From positions 55,634,073 to 55,698,072 of the forward strand of contig NC_079205.1 in NCBI RefSeq assembly GCF_026745355.1: DNA of 64,000 nt. The letters are read 5' to 3'. The notes under the pieces were generated by a model. The model saw only the letters and a program-made list of their open reading frames with translations. It was not told the DNA's origin and did not search any database. The translations under genes were made by a program, and so were the position numbers. Numbering within the stretch: position 1 is the stretch's first letter; each line of letters starts with the position of its first letter. Below, one piece after another: positions 22,701 to 33,351 of the stretch. The stretch is from Beta vulgaris subsp. vulgaris (Eukaryota; Streptophyta; Magnoliopsida; Caryophyllales; Amaranthaceae).

Positions 22701-25700
22701 ATGAAATTTATAAAAGGCACCCTAGAAATAGCGGCAGAAGCAATATATAATATATTCACATCTTTCCTGATATTCTTTGCTCTGAGAACTACCAAGGAAC
22801 TGAGAAAAGTCAACAACTTATTCTCTCAATACCTAGTACATGCAGGCACAGTCAACAATAACAACAGCTGAGTGGATATCCTGCTTCTGGCAGGCCTAGG
22901 AAATAGAAAGTTCAAGATACATCCAGTGTAACCCCTTAACAGTAAAGATAGTAAAAGATCTACTCAGAAGGTTGTCAAAAAGGAGATACAATGACCTTGT
23001 TCAATAATATCCCAGTTAAAGGAAGTAAGGAGCATGTTCAGTCAAATGTAAAAGAATATTGCGATAACAAGGATAAAGATAGTGGGAGAAAATGAAAACC
23101 AGAAAATGTCCTAAAAATTAATCAGTTAAATAAGTATATACATCTCTCGCAAGTAATAAGTGAGTAAGCTTGAGACCTAATGTTGGATATCAGCAAAAAG
23201 AAACCTATGAAAAGCAGATGGAAGTAGTTATCTTAGCATGTAATAAATATTTTTCTTCCACTGCTGCTTCAACAAGATTTTTATCCTGAGCCAATCTTCA
23301 TTCAAATGTCTCACTGGTTCGAAGGGAAGTTTTTTGTTAAAGCACTTCAGACAACTATTTCAAACACTCTTTCAGACAACCACCCCCCCCCCCCAAACCC
23401 CCCCCCCCCCCAAAAAAAAAAAAAAAAAAAGCAAAGAGCCAGTCAGCTTATAGTGAAGCTAAAACCAATTATAATCGACACAATCAAATGTCTCACTCAA
23501 TTCTCAACCCCCGAGTACACATGCTTCTGGCAACTACAGGCATAAGGCACACGTATATCTGACTCCCAAAGCATGCATAAGGTAGCAGCCTCAGGGAACA
23601 GTTGACCATTGATAAAAACAGAAAGATGAGTAAATGTAAAGCTGATCTACATACAAAACAGATCCTTCAGCAAGCAATTCACTAACTTATACGTTATGAT
23701 TATATCTTTAACATAATTTCCCATTTCTAGGCAGTATCAGATCAAAGATTCAAGAAGCAAACAGATCACATCAAGCAGGAATATGAAGGGTACATACCCT
23801 CATTACTCTCAGTGGCCAGTGCAGGCAAGGCTGTCTCCAACACATGTGGGTATACATATTTTCCGTTCTCTTCAGGATCTTCAGGGTGTTTGCGCTTTCG
23901 AGGCCTTGAGCTGTTTAAAGACAGTAATTTGCTATTAGTCTTGTTAGCAAAAAGTATCTTTAAAAAGCTGCAAGCTGTAGAATAATACTTCACAAAAGCT
24001 GCAACCCGCAGCTTAGCTTACCAGAAATCAAATGATTGCAACCGAGACTCAATTCCACCTGCAGTGCTCTGCAGGAATGACATAAAATACTTCAATAGCT
24101 ATGTATGGGAAAGAGCTGGAGAATGAGAATCGAGCTAAAGCATACTCCAACTGGAATGGAATAAGTATATCCATATGCCTCTCATTCTTATTTAATAGGA
24201 CTGGAAAGGTGATACAGTTAATGAACATGAGAGTTTCAGCATTTGTTGTACAGTGAACAGTGAACATGCTGTAGGTAAATCAGAATCTACCATGACTTGC
24301 AGATTGCAAGGAGGTAGAAGAGCATTATTGAAAAAAGTGCTACGTAAAAATCCTTATCCTACAACTCCTATAATAGCCCAGAAATACTATAATAAAAGAA
24401 AAAGAGTCATGTATAATCAGCAGCACACACCTGAAGCTGCTCCACAGTTACATGAAATTTTACTCTAAACTAGTAATTTTCTTTCTAGTGATGCTAAATT
24501 AAAAACGTTCTGGAATGAGAGGAAAAAAATAGTTTACTGACCTCTGAATGTAGTCCATCCGTCTTGACAGAGACAGTGATGGCTTTATACTCTTCAGTTG
24601 TCTACAAATGAAATGTGATAAGCTCGCAACCATTGAGTTTCAATTGATACATTTTAGTTAAGATTCAAGTAACTAACCCAGAATTCATATCTGAAAAGGT
24701 CATGTGATGTGATCAAATGAAAACGAAGACCCTGCAAACAGAATAGCAAAACTTGCAGTTTCCATATTGAAAGTTGGAAAGGGATTGCTTACAGTTGGCA
24801 ACTTTAATAAACAGCATGCTAGGAAAAAAGTAACAAAAAACTACATGAAGGCCTATGTATACATGTGAACTACATAAAACATACGAAGGCTACAGCACAA
24901 CCTCATGAACTCTAGTTTACTATATGGTTCTAAGACCTTTACAAAAGAGTCTAAAGCCTCGATGAAGAGAATATAGACATATTATCAACTAACTAAAAGA
25001 AAATAATCCGTTGCATGTTTCACTTTCTAACCAACCAGTCAAGTGTCATTTTCCAACAAGACCACATGTGGCAGTGGCGCATCAAGCATTTCTACCAAGT
25101 GTCGGACATAAGACAATTAGATAATTACTATATAAAATAAACTATAATACCTTAGTCCAATTTTTGTGACTTACACGCACAATTTTTTTAAAAAAGAAAT
25201 TCAAACCGTTCATTGTCCAAGTTTCAGACTCTACAATTTACATTAAGCCACTCATACGCTCCAATGAATTAACAAATTACAACTCACAACTAGCTCAAAC
25301 CTAAGAAATGTTTCAAACAATATATAGTTTATAGTTACAATTCTAAAATTGTATAAGGTACTACAGATTATTAAATCATAAAACAGAAATTGTCAATTGT
25401 ATAAGTATAAACGATTAATGATCAGAATTCTAGCATAGAAAATTGTCCAATACTCCCTCCGTCCCAATTTATAGTGCTTGTATTCCATTTTGGTTGTCAC
25501 ATGGCCAACATTTAATATTTGTCATTGTAGCCACATTTAATATTTGTACTTACAATGCAAATATTTATCTTTCCAATGCAATTACTTATCTTTCTAATGC
25601 AAGTACTATAAATATTTAAAGCCAATGATAAGTTTCTTGATTCCTGAGCAAAATGAGAAACAAGCACTACAAATTGGGACAGAGGGAGCAGTAAAACCCA

Positions 25701-28700
25701 CAAAACCAGAAATTTAAAAGTTCTGATATCAATCAAGAATCAACAAATTTGTAATTGTAGAGCAAAGAAATTTGAATAGGGAACTAAAGTTGCTCATCAA
25801 TTACTCAATTACCAAAGATAAAGAGGAAACTGAAACAATCATCTTGTTACCTCATCATAATAAATAAATAAAGAAACAAAGATAGGCAAAGAAAATTGAA
25901 GAGGAAAGGGAAATGTCGATCTGAAATTAGCTTAATAACGCCCTATGGGTATGGTGGTTTGGACTTAGGAAGTGATGCAGAATTGCAGACAAGCTTAGTA
26001 CTCTCTCGACCTTATTCCATCACCATTCATCAGTATTCTTAAGAGACACAGTAGAACAAGGAAATATTGGGAATGCAAGACCAACACCAATTAGAGTTAA
26101 TATTCTCCATCGTTCCAAGCTCTTACAGTTGTCAAAAACCAAGACATACTACCTCCATTTTTTTAGATGACTGGTTTTGACTTTTGACACTATTTACATG
26201 TGTAACTTTGACTATCTTTTGTGATTTGTACTTAAGGAAAAATATAGTAATGTGGAGCAGGTTGAAGAGAGCTCTAACAGGCCTTGGATCTTGTTAGATT
26301 CGTCTCAAAGTAAATTTCATAATATCAACTTTTTGTAATTTTTGCTTATTGATAATTAGAGATATAAAGGTTTAAATAGTGCATTAGCATGTGTGTCCAA
26401 GGAAAACGGGTCAACTAAAAAAACAGAGGTAGTATCGAATAAAGCAACCTCATCAAGGAGAGATAATAGCCACCGTCGTCATCCGGAACTTCTCTATTAT
26501 AGAATTTACACTAGATCCCAAGCCAATCCTCATTCCCCTTCCCTCCCCGCCAACCAAAGCCTCTCAAGACTTGCTTCACCTTCTCAATGGCACCCACTGT
26601 TATTATTAGACTTCTCTAATACAACAATTTCATCAAGCTGAGATTATAGCTACAATTATCACCCATATCTTCTTGATCATTAACTTTACACTAGATCCCA
26701 TGTTAAAAAGACCCATCCACTCCCCTTCCACCCAACCAAAGTCTCTCAAAAGTCAAAACACTTGCTTCAACTTCTCAATCTCACTCAATATTAATCTTTA
26801 AAGATAAAGTCGAATAAAGGAATCTTGGATAGGCAAGAAAGCAAGAATAGATGAAAATGATAAAGCCCTAGAGAAAAAAGAAATTATCTTCCAGTCTTTC
26901 AGCCTCACGCCTCCTACAAATTACCCTTGGATTTAGAAACTGACTTGCACATCAGTAGTATCATAGTCCACCGACCTTCAAATTCAAGAAGCAACCACCA
27001 ATACAGGTGCAGAGAATGAGAGAATGTTCAAAAGCATCTATTACTGGTTCGTGCATATAAAGTAAAACCATGTCAATAATATGACAATGACGCCTGGAAT
27101 AAACACACTCTCATCTTAAGGAGGATTAAGAAGAAAAGTATGATGCACACACTAAACTAAAAAAAACTACAGATATCAAAGGGTATAGGAACGCATATTT
27201 CTCATGACTTTAAATTAACACAAAAGTATGAAGAAAAGTATGAAGAATTTTAACCTACTCCAAATCATCAAGTGGGAAAAAAACAAAGTTGTCCTGAAAC
27301 CACAAACAGATATAGGATAGGTCATCCTCTACAAACCAATTTACGTGCAAGAAGCTTATCTTCCTTTCTCTCAGTCTCTAGAGAACACATAACCACAGAT
27401 ATGCATCTCAATGCCTTAACCCACCTCAGACCTAACAAGCCCGTTATATGATTCCTCATATCTTCCAAGATATTAATAATGGAAGGGCAAGTGGGCAACT
27501 AGAAATTCCATCAACAATTAAATCCCTTCTCACTCCCTTCTAGATTTTCAATCACAAACCTTACTGAAATTCCTCAAGCTAGCAATCCATTTTCTAGATA
27601 TCCACAAGACCCAAGCTACACCTTGATAAAAGCTTTATCGACCAATCAAGAATTATTATTTTCCATTATCCTCCATAGATAAACATCAACCCTGGAATCA
27701 CCTTCTGCAAAAAGATTCTCAAAAAGCCAGTCTCGATTCCATCAAAAGCCATCAGAAATTCCCACAAGGTAGTGAACGTACCTGGAAGGTTGGGGAAAAG
27801 ACTCAATATCCCCGAGGTTCCCAAGGACTTCTCTTGATTGATCATCCTTCGGCATCTTGCCAATAAGTTGATGGGTTCATCATGAATTACATCGAGGTGG
27901 CTGGTGGTTTCGGGATCCCGAAGAACTACGTGGGAAAAATGGTGGCAAATTATGGAGCAAGCCATGAAATAGGTATAATAAGAATTTAGAAATCCCGGGA
28001 TATCTGTTCTTTTAAGAGCTTGACAAGTACTTCAATCGAAGAATTCCTTGATTAGAGATCAACAGGTGATCAATCCTTTCAATCAACTATGGTTTCACGC
28101 TCTTTGATGAGCCTAAAATTCATAAACATAACCATAAGATCCTTCATATAACTTCTCCTCCTCATATCATTCAGTCTCTTCTTCCTTAGCCTAATTTCAG
28201 CTCTAATACAAGCTTAGTTATTCTTATGTTGAAGTCTTCATATTATATGAGTAGCCCAACTTCTTTTACACATTCAAGCTCTTAAATTTCACTAATGATG
28301 CAAAGTAAAAAAAAAAAACTTGGACTAGAACCGTTTCATTTTAATGTTAAGTGTTATTTTATAAAGAAGAATACAAGGTTGGCGACCTTTTTAAGTTCCC
28401 TAACTGCACTTCATCCTCCATTCTATCCCGCAAGAATTAACATAAGATATCTTGCAAAACATTGGTATCAGTAATAAGATAATATGAAGAAAAAACAGAC
28501 TTTTCCCATCTTTAAATATGCACAAAAATCTGCCGTTGTTTATGCAAAACTATAACCCAAGACGCAACATACAAACTTTTAATAAAGTACTGTGAGATGG
28601 AATCTTTCAACATTTATTTGAACTGAAATCACGGACAAGTTCATATATACCTTGAAGCTTCCACATCTCATCAGGCAAAAAGGACATGAAAATTGTCTTG

Positions 28701-29458
28701 TAACTGCATGTTAACAAGGAAACCAAAAATGATCAGACATATAAACAATAAACAATCTAGTTAATCTGAAAGCACACCTTCGGTTTTCTTAAGTAGGCGG
28801 CCATGATCTCTATAATTGAAGATCACATTTCCATCCATCATTCTGCATGTCAGAAGGCCCAGAAGTATTCTTAGAAAAGAGAGAAATTGACCATGAAAAT
28901 TCACATATTATACTCCTCTACTTAGCATCTGATTCAATCTTTTTTCGGCCATGGTCGATAAGGAATTTCTTCTGCAACTTAAATCTTGAGTAGCTTTGTT
29001 TTTATCAATCTCCTACTGCACTTCCTTAGCTAATAAATGAATTCAATTCTGTATAAATACTGTTTTTATGAAGGACATGCAGCGTGATGAAATTTGCACT
29101 AAAAAAATTCAAAAGGGAAGGCCAATTTAATTTTTATTTTTCTTAAAATAAAAATCCTATTTGCCCTTCTTTGGCTGATCAATAAGTTCTCTTGTTTGCC
29201 TCTTTTCTCCTCCCTCTGTAATTTAATCTCCTATTATTCCTATGGTCCTTCAATAGGCTAAAAAAAGGCCAACAAACTATTTTAGCCAACTCGGTGAGAG
29301 AATGTTTCTATTTGTTCTCACCATTTCTCCTCCCTCTCAAAGTTTTTTTTTTTTTTTTTGTCTCTCGTCTTTCCTCATGTTTACCTCTTCCCTTCTTCCT
29401 ACCATTTCCTCTTTTCCCTCATTCTAAGAATTCAATTTCCCTGCCTTTCTCTTTACTC

Positions 29459-29490
<32 letters not shown>

Positions 29491-30480
29491 TCAATCTACA
29501 TTCTTACTCTTTCTATTCTCCTAAACTGATCATGAATGCAAGCTACTTCTAGTTTCTAAACTACATGCAATCCAACACCCCAACCTTCACCTCTCTTGGA
29601 TGAGAAACCAGCTAAACATAGTTAAGGCTCTCAAAGGTATGTTCTAGCATCTCAACAGAGTCAACACTCTTATAACAAGCAAATCTCTAAGTTAACCTGA
29701 CATGGTGGGTGATTGGTGGAAACAATTTGAAGAAGAAAATATCTAAAAGAGATCATACCTTGTTTTCCATTTTGCCTCAATTTTGTAGTTCAAGCATCTA
29801 GGAAGATATGAAGGCTGTGTGGCAGTAAAGAACAATCAAGTTAGAGAATAGACAACTTGATGGAGCAAGATCAATGAAACGAGTAGATGAAAAAAAGTTC
29901 ATGACAAACAAATGGGTTCATACTCTATAAAACCCAGTTACTTCATTTTAAACCATCAAGGCTTAGATATAACTAGTTAAACTGTGAATGGTAGGATCCA
30001 CAAGAGGTTGTAATTCTATACGATTAATACTAAGAGATGGGTCTTCTACCAGTATATAAACCACCATTGTCTCTGTCATATTAACTACACCAGCACATGT
30101 ACAATTACTAAGGATACAAAGTGGCACCTTTTTTTATTTTGCTAACATAGGAAGACGACACACTCGTTAGATAACCCAAGTAAATATGTGAAGTGAGAAA
30201 GATGGTCCTATGTACCTATGTTATAGGAGAGAGATAGAGAGAACCACTAACTAAACAAGGTATGTTAAGATTATTTTGCAAAAAATCAAATACAAAAGTA
30301 GGGAGTAAACATCAAGACTAAGCAAGAAATTAGACCAAAATTTCCTGGCATTACATTATGATGAGCACGGCGTTGCAATATATTATACAATTCAACAGGT
30401 TTGCAGTATACTAAGAGGCATTCTTCAGCTGCAACATCATCTTCCACAGTCACAGACGGACAGGAGCTTTGGTGACACAT
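19730..30480 (-). CDS. VRN2: VRN2-type Polycomb protein (PRC2 subunit, Su(z)12/EMF2 family)
   Basis: Fourteen coding exons join in frame: 30480-30355, 29814-29759, 28842-28778, 28703-28651, 24731-24678, 24601-24542, 24068-24022, 23910-23798, 22555-22297, 21252-21204, 20542-20459, 20285-20206, 20062-19973, 19871-19730. The product is 425 aa. Landmarks: LLVYCKPVELYNILQRRA near the N terminus; C2H2 finger C89, C92, H105, H110 (CPFCLMRCGSFK then FHLITSH); basic PRKRKHPED (about 157-165); VEFS box from about 279, with KRQFYHSHRAQ, DRDSEDEVDDD, MLDDFVDVSKDEK, LMHLWNSFVKKQR, ADGHVPWACEAF and LWNHGLLDA. The short N terminus and length match Arabidopsis VRN2 (about 445 aa) rather than EMF2 (over 600). 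VRN2 acts with a Polycomb complex that deposits H3K27me3, notably on flowering repressors after cold. An in-frame TAA three codons upstream fixes the start, so the protein begins Met-Cys. Intron 4 is 3.9 kb. Confidence 0.93.
20563..21190. other. VRN2-like gene, intron between exons 10 and 11
   Basis: The acceptor used before the PMALDQ exon is preceded by only a modest pyrimidine tract (CTCCTCTTTGCACCCGAAG), but the phase and the family sequence (HRAQ then PMAL) fit only this join. No other feature is seen in the intron. Confidence 0.5.
21866..22055. mobile_element. Stowaway-like MITE in a VRN2 intron, 190 bp
   Basis: Inverted ends CTTCCTCCG and CGAAGGAAG, flanked by TA (21864-21865 and 22056-22057). 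Further inside, CGCAACATT pairs with AATGTTGCAAG. Confidence 0.7.
23381..23430. repeat. Low-complexity C/A run
   Basis: Runs of C (about 13 and 16 bases) interrupted by AAA, followed by about 18 A, in a VRN2 intron. Length is likely variable or poorly assembled. Confidence 0.9.
25453..25688. mobile_element. Stowaway MITE, 236 bp
   Basis: Ends CTCCCTCCGTCCCAATTTAT and AAATTGGGACAGAGGGAG. The left TA is present (25451-25452) and the right copy is mutated to CA. It sits in VRN2 intron 4. Confidence 0.85.
26149..26432. mobile_element. Stowaway-like MITE, 284 bp
   Basis: Begins CTACCTCCATTTTTTTAG and ends AACAGAGGTAG, with TA on both sides (26147-26148 and 26433-26434). It sits in VRN2 intron 4. 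Confidence 0.7.
29340..29520 (+). repeat. T run and CT microsatellite in a VRN2 intron
   Basis: About 17 consecutive T (29344-29360), then a CT-rich stretch with (CT)n around 29459-29490. The short open frames here are products of this composition. Confidence 0.85.
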
Positions 30481-31150
30481 TATAATTTAAGCTTCTAACA
30501 ACTAAAAAACCTGCACCAGTACAGCATCAAACATAAGAAAATAAACATCTGTGGCGACAAATCGACCGTCATTGAGCAAGAGTGTTGTGTAAGAAAATGT
30601 GATTAAATTCATGTAAAGAAAAAGCACATAATTAACCCCAAAACACAAAAATTCACAATAACCTATTTACTACGATCGCAAACCAGTACAGAAATTAATC
30701 TCCCCATTTACCTAAACTCCATCAATGCCAACTTAATTTTATCATAAACCAACTCCAAATGCTTCGAACACCTTACATTTATTACCACAATGCAAAAAAA
30801 AAAATACAATCACAGTTGATTGATTAGGGAAACACACAAAAAACTTTAAAAAAATCAGACTTGAGAATGAAATCAAAGAACTGAAATCGAAACGCATATA
30901 AACGGAATTCACACGTAAAAGCTCAAGAATTAGACATGAAATTGATAAACTAAAGAATTGACGAAATTAAACGAAGAATATCTCGAAATTATAGGAAAAG
31001 ATAAAAGGAGTACGGAATTACGGCGATTCTTCGCGACTTAATCTATCGCATGCGACGTCGAAAAACGAGGAAGGTGAAGGAGAAGTGAAGCTGAAGAATT
31101 TGACTACCATTTACTGAATTTAATTTCCAACGGGTTGGAGAAGAGATGGA
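30481..31150 (-). promoter_or_regulatory. 5' leader and promoter side of the VRN2-like gene
   Basis: An acceptor GGTGCAG at 30511-30517 places 30510-30481 as leader sequence in the first coding exon. An upstream non-coding leader exon probably lies near 31030-31110, where the minus strand reads CTTCACCTTCCTCG and then a donor-like GCCGTAAT. Leader introns are common in this family. Confidence 0.45.
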
Positions 31151-31499
31151 AATTTGGTGGTTCGGGTGGGGTCATCTTGGGTCTTGTCGTATTCAATTTT
31201 ATTTTGTTATGGATATATAGAGTCTATTTGAGCTAGGGAGAAAATCAAGTTTATCATTGACCTTTGGATTTAAGTCAAACACAAATTATTAAAATAGGAG
31301 TTTGATTTCAACATCGAATTTGTTATTTGGATCAAACTAACAATTTTTTTAGAATTAATTAAAGTTAATAACTAACGGAGTTAACTGTCGATAGTTATTA
31401 AAGCATTTGGATGTAAATTTTAAGAAAGTTAGTGGTATATAGTGAAATCGGAAAAAAGTTAGGAGATATGATGAATAAAAAATTTGTCAAGGGTATTTG

Positions 31500-31730
31500 G
31501 TGATAAAACCTTTAATAAATGAAAATTTAGTTCACTTCAGTTTAGACAAGTTCAGTTCAGTTCAATTGGGTTCTGTAAATTTTAGTTTAGTTTAGTTCAG
31601 TTAATTTCCTCTTACAGTTTCATTCACTTCCATTCAGTTCAATTAGGACAAATTAGTTTTAGTTCAATTCAGATAAATTCAGTTTACTTCAGTTCAGTCC
31701 CAAAGAACACAACCTTAGACCAACCCAATT
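31500..31730. repeat. CAGTTCAGTT-rich repeat, partial MITE
   Basis: Dense in AGTTCAGTTCAGTT-like units and ending CAAAGAACACAACCTTA. The right part resembles a Harbinger-type end, but no matching left end is seen. Confidence 0.4.
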
Positions 31731-32214
31731 CCCTTTTATTTTACTCTAACCCAACATTATCCTTAGACATCTTACCAACATATTCGTCCCTTCTTTTCTC
31801 CTTCTTTTGTTTCCCTTTGAATTTCGAAGAACTATCACATATAATTTTTTTTAAAAATAGTCCGACAGCCACACCTATTCAACTAGTCGCTAAATGGCTT
31901 AAAGAATAGGATTATTCAAAGGATTAAGTAGGTCACTAATAGATTAAGCTAGTAACTATATTTATAATTCAGAAACGTGGTATGTTCTCATCTTAATATA
32001 GAGCTTGTTCATTGCCTAATTTTAAACTAAATGTAGGCGATCCGTTATAAGAGCAATTATAAGTCAAATTGGGTTCATTTGAGTTTGGGTGAAGATCAGG
32101 TTTATGGAGTTCAAGTCGTTATTAACACATTGTTATTAAAAATAGAGAACGTATTGTAACGTATTGTGTCGGACTCGTCCGACCATAATCTTGGTCGGAC
32201 GACTTTCAGGTGGT

Positions 32215-32620
32215 TCCAATTTTTTTCAGGTAGTCTTCATTTTTTTTCAGGTAGTCTTCTTTGTTTTTCAGTTGGTTTTTGTGCTTCAGTTAGACTTACT
32301 TGGGTTTCAGTTGGTCTTTATTCTTTTTCAGGTAGTTTTCATTTTGTTTCAGAGTCTTCATTTTGTTTCAGTTAGTCTTTTTTTTTTTCAGTTAGTCTTC
32401 TTTTTGTTCAATTGGTTTTTGTGCTTTAGTTAGACTTACTTGGATTTCAGTTGGTCTTTATTCTTTTTCAGGTGTCTTCATTTTTCTTCAGGTAGTCTTC
32501 ATTTTGTTTCAGTTAGTCCAACTGAAAGAAGAAAGAAAACAAAGTCCAACTGAAAGAAACAAAAGTCCAACTGAAAGAAAACATAGTCCAACTGAAAGAA
32601 AACAAAGTCCAACTGAAAAG
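32215..32620. repeat. Subterminal minisatellite of the MULE
   Basis: About 14 units of TTTCAGTTAGTCTT / TTTCAGGTAGTCTTCATTT on the plus strand (32215-32520), followed by five inverted units of AGTCCAACTGAAAGAAA (32513-32620). This gives a foldback inside the element. The same motif recurs in the sister copy as GACTAACTGAAAAAAATGA. Confidence 0.85.
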
Positions 32621-32959
32621 AAAACTAGAAGCCTTCTCCTTGACGTCATCAGGTACCATTGACCAAAGCTTATCAAGGTTGACTATGGGGCAATGAAATT
32701 TGTTACGAAGCCTATGAAAATAACGCATACCAACTTTACCAAAATACCCTGGATGGTATTTATCGAACATGATTCTATGGTGATGCATACCTCCAGCATT
32801 ACCTCTACTTCCTGGATGTTTTCTGTGTTTTCCCACACGACCGTGTCCGGCTGACACGTGGCCTCTCTTCTTCCTGTTTTTCTTGAAACGGGTAGTCATG
32901 GTGGAAGATTGGGAATTCATGAAACAACTTTTCATGTCATCGTGAATCCTTGGGATCAA
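32513..32959 (-). pseudogene. Captured ribosomal protein L27a (uL15) fragment fused to repeat sequence
   Basis: The frame contains an almost perfect N-terminal L27a from its own ATG at 32899 ([64 protein letters not shown]), about 91 of the usual 146 residues. It then runs out of homology at about 32627 into the element's minisatellite, translated as repeats of FSFSWT, to a stop at 32513. Upstream the same frame stays open ([19 protein letters not shown]), possibly 5' UTR or a second captured exon. The parent encodes a large-subunit ribosomal protein. This truncated copy lacks the C-terminal third and is unlikely to work in the ribosome. It lies wholly inside the Pack-MULE. Confidence 0.9.
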
Positions 32960-33351
32960 AGGTTCAGGTTGTGGTGTTCCAAACCACGGGAAATCGGGTT
33001 TCAGGAAGGGAAACTTTGGCTCAGACGATGGGGCGTTTTGTTGGGCGAAGGTTGTGGTGGCGTCGTTGCTGTATATTATAATACTGGGCTCAGCCCGTCT
33101 GACGAGAATATTGGGTCAGACGGTCTGACCCAATACTTTCACTTAAAAATAATATAAGATGAGAATTGTTATATTTTTATCTTGAAAATATTACCTTTGT
33201 GATAATTCATTCTTTCCAATTACATCTAGACATATATCAATGCGTAAGAGCTAATGAGTGGGATTGCAACAGTTTCTGTGAAGAAAAAGTCAGCACCATT
33301 CGAGTTAAATCAATTATGAGTCCGATAATTTTAATTCGAGACCCGTTCAAA

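Larger units (their letters stand above)
24732..28650 (-). other. Giant intron 4 of the VRN2-like gene
   Basis: This intron splits the zinc-finger coding sequence between the two Cys (exon 4) and the two His (exon 5). Donor CTTCAAG/GTATATATG and acceptor GTTTGCAG/GGTCTTCG preserve phase 0. It contains two Stowaway MITEs (25453 and 26149). A 99-codon minus-strand frame at 27965-27666 resembles nothing I know and looks like retroelement debris. Confidence 0.8.
32145..33142. mobile_element. Pack-MULE copy 1, 998 bp, carrying an RPL27A fragment
   Basis: Flanked by a perfect 9-bp duplication TTAAAAATA (32136-32144 and 33143-33151), the Mutator signature. The ends are GAGAACGTATTG and, read inversely, GTGAAAGTATTG. 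Each end runs into its own hairpin: GTCGGACTCGTCCGAC on the left, GTCAGACGGTCTGAC on the right. Subterminal minisatellites of TTTTTCAGGTAGTCTTCAT fill 32215-32520, then run inverted to about 32620. It carries no transposase but holds a piece of a ribosomal protein gene (32627-32899, minus). A second copy of the family is at 58479-59336. Confidence 0.92.

Noticed and set aside
27666..27965. 99-codon minus frame in VRN2 intron 4
   Set aside because: No family recognised, wholly intronic and no splice link to the VRN2 exons; at most retroelement debris.
19730..30480. Assignment of the Polycomb gene to EMF2 instead of VRN2
   Set aside because: The start is fixed at Met-Cys, the middle region is short and total length is 425 aa. 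EMF2 proteins exceed 600 aa and have an N-terminal extension not present here.
32164..32433. 89-codon plus frame of FQVVFI-type repeats
   Set aside because: Translation of the MULE minisatellite.
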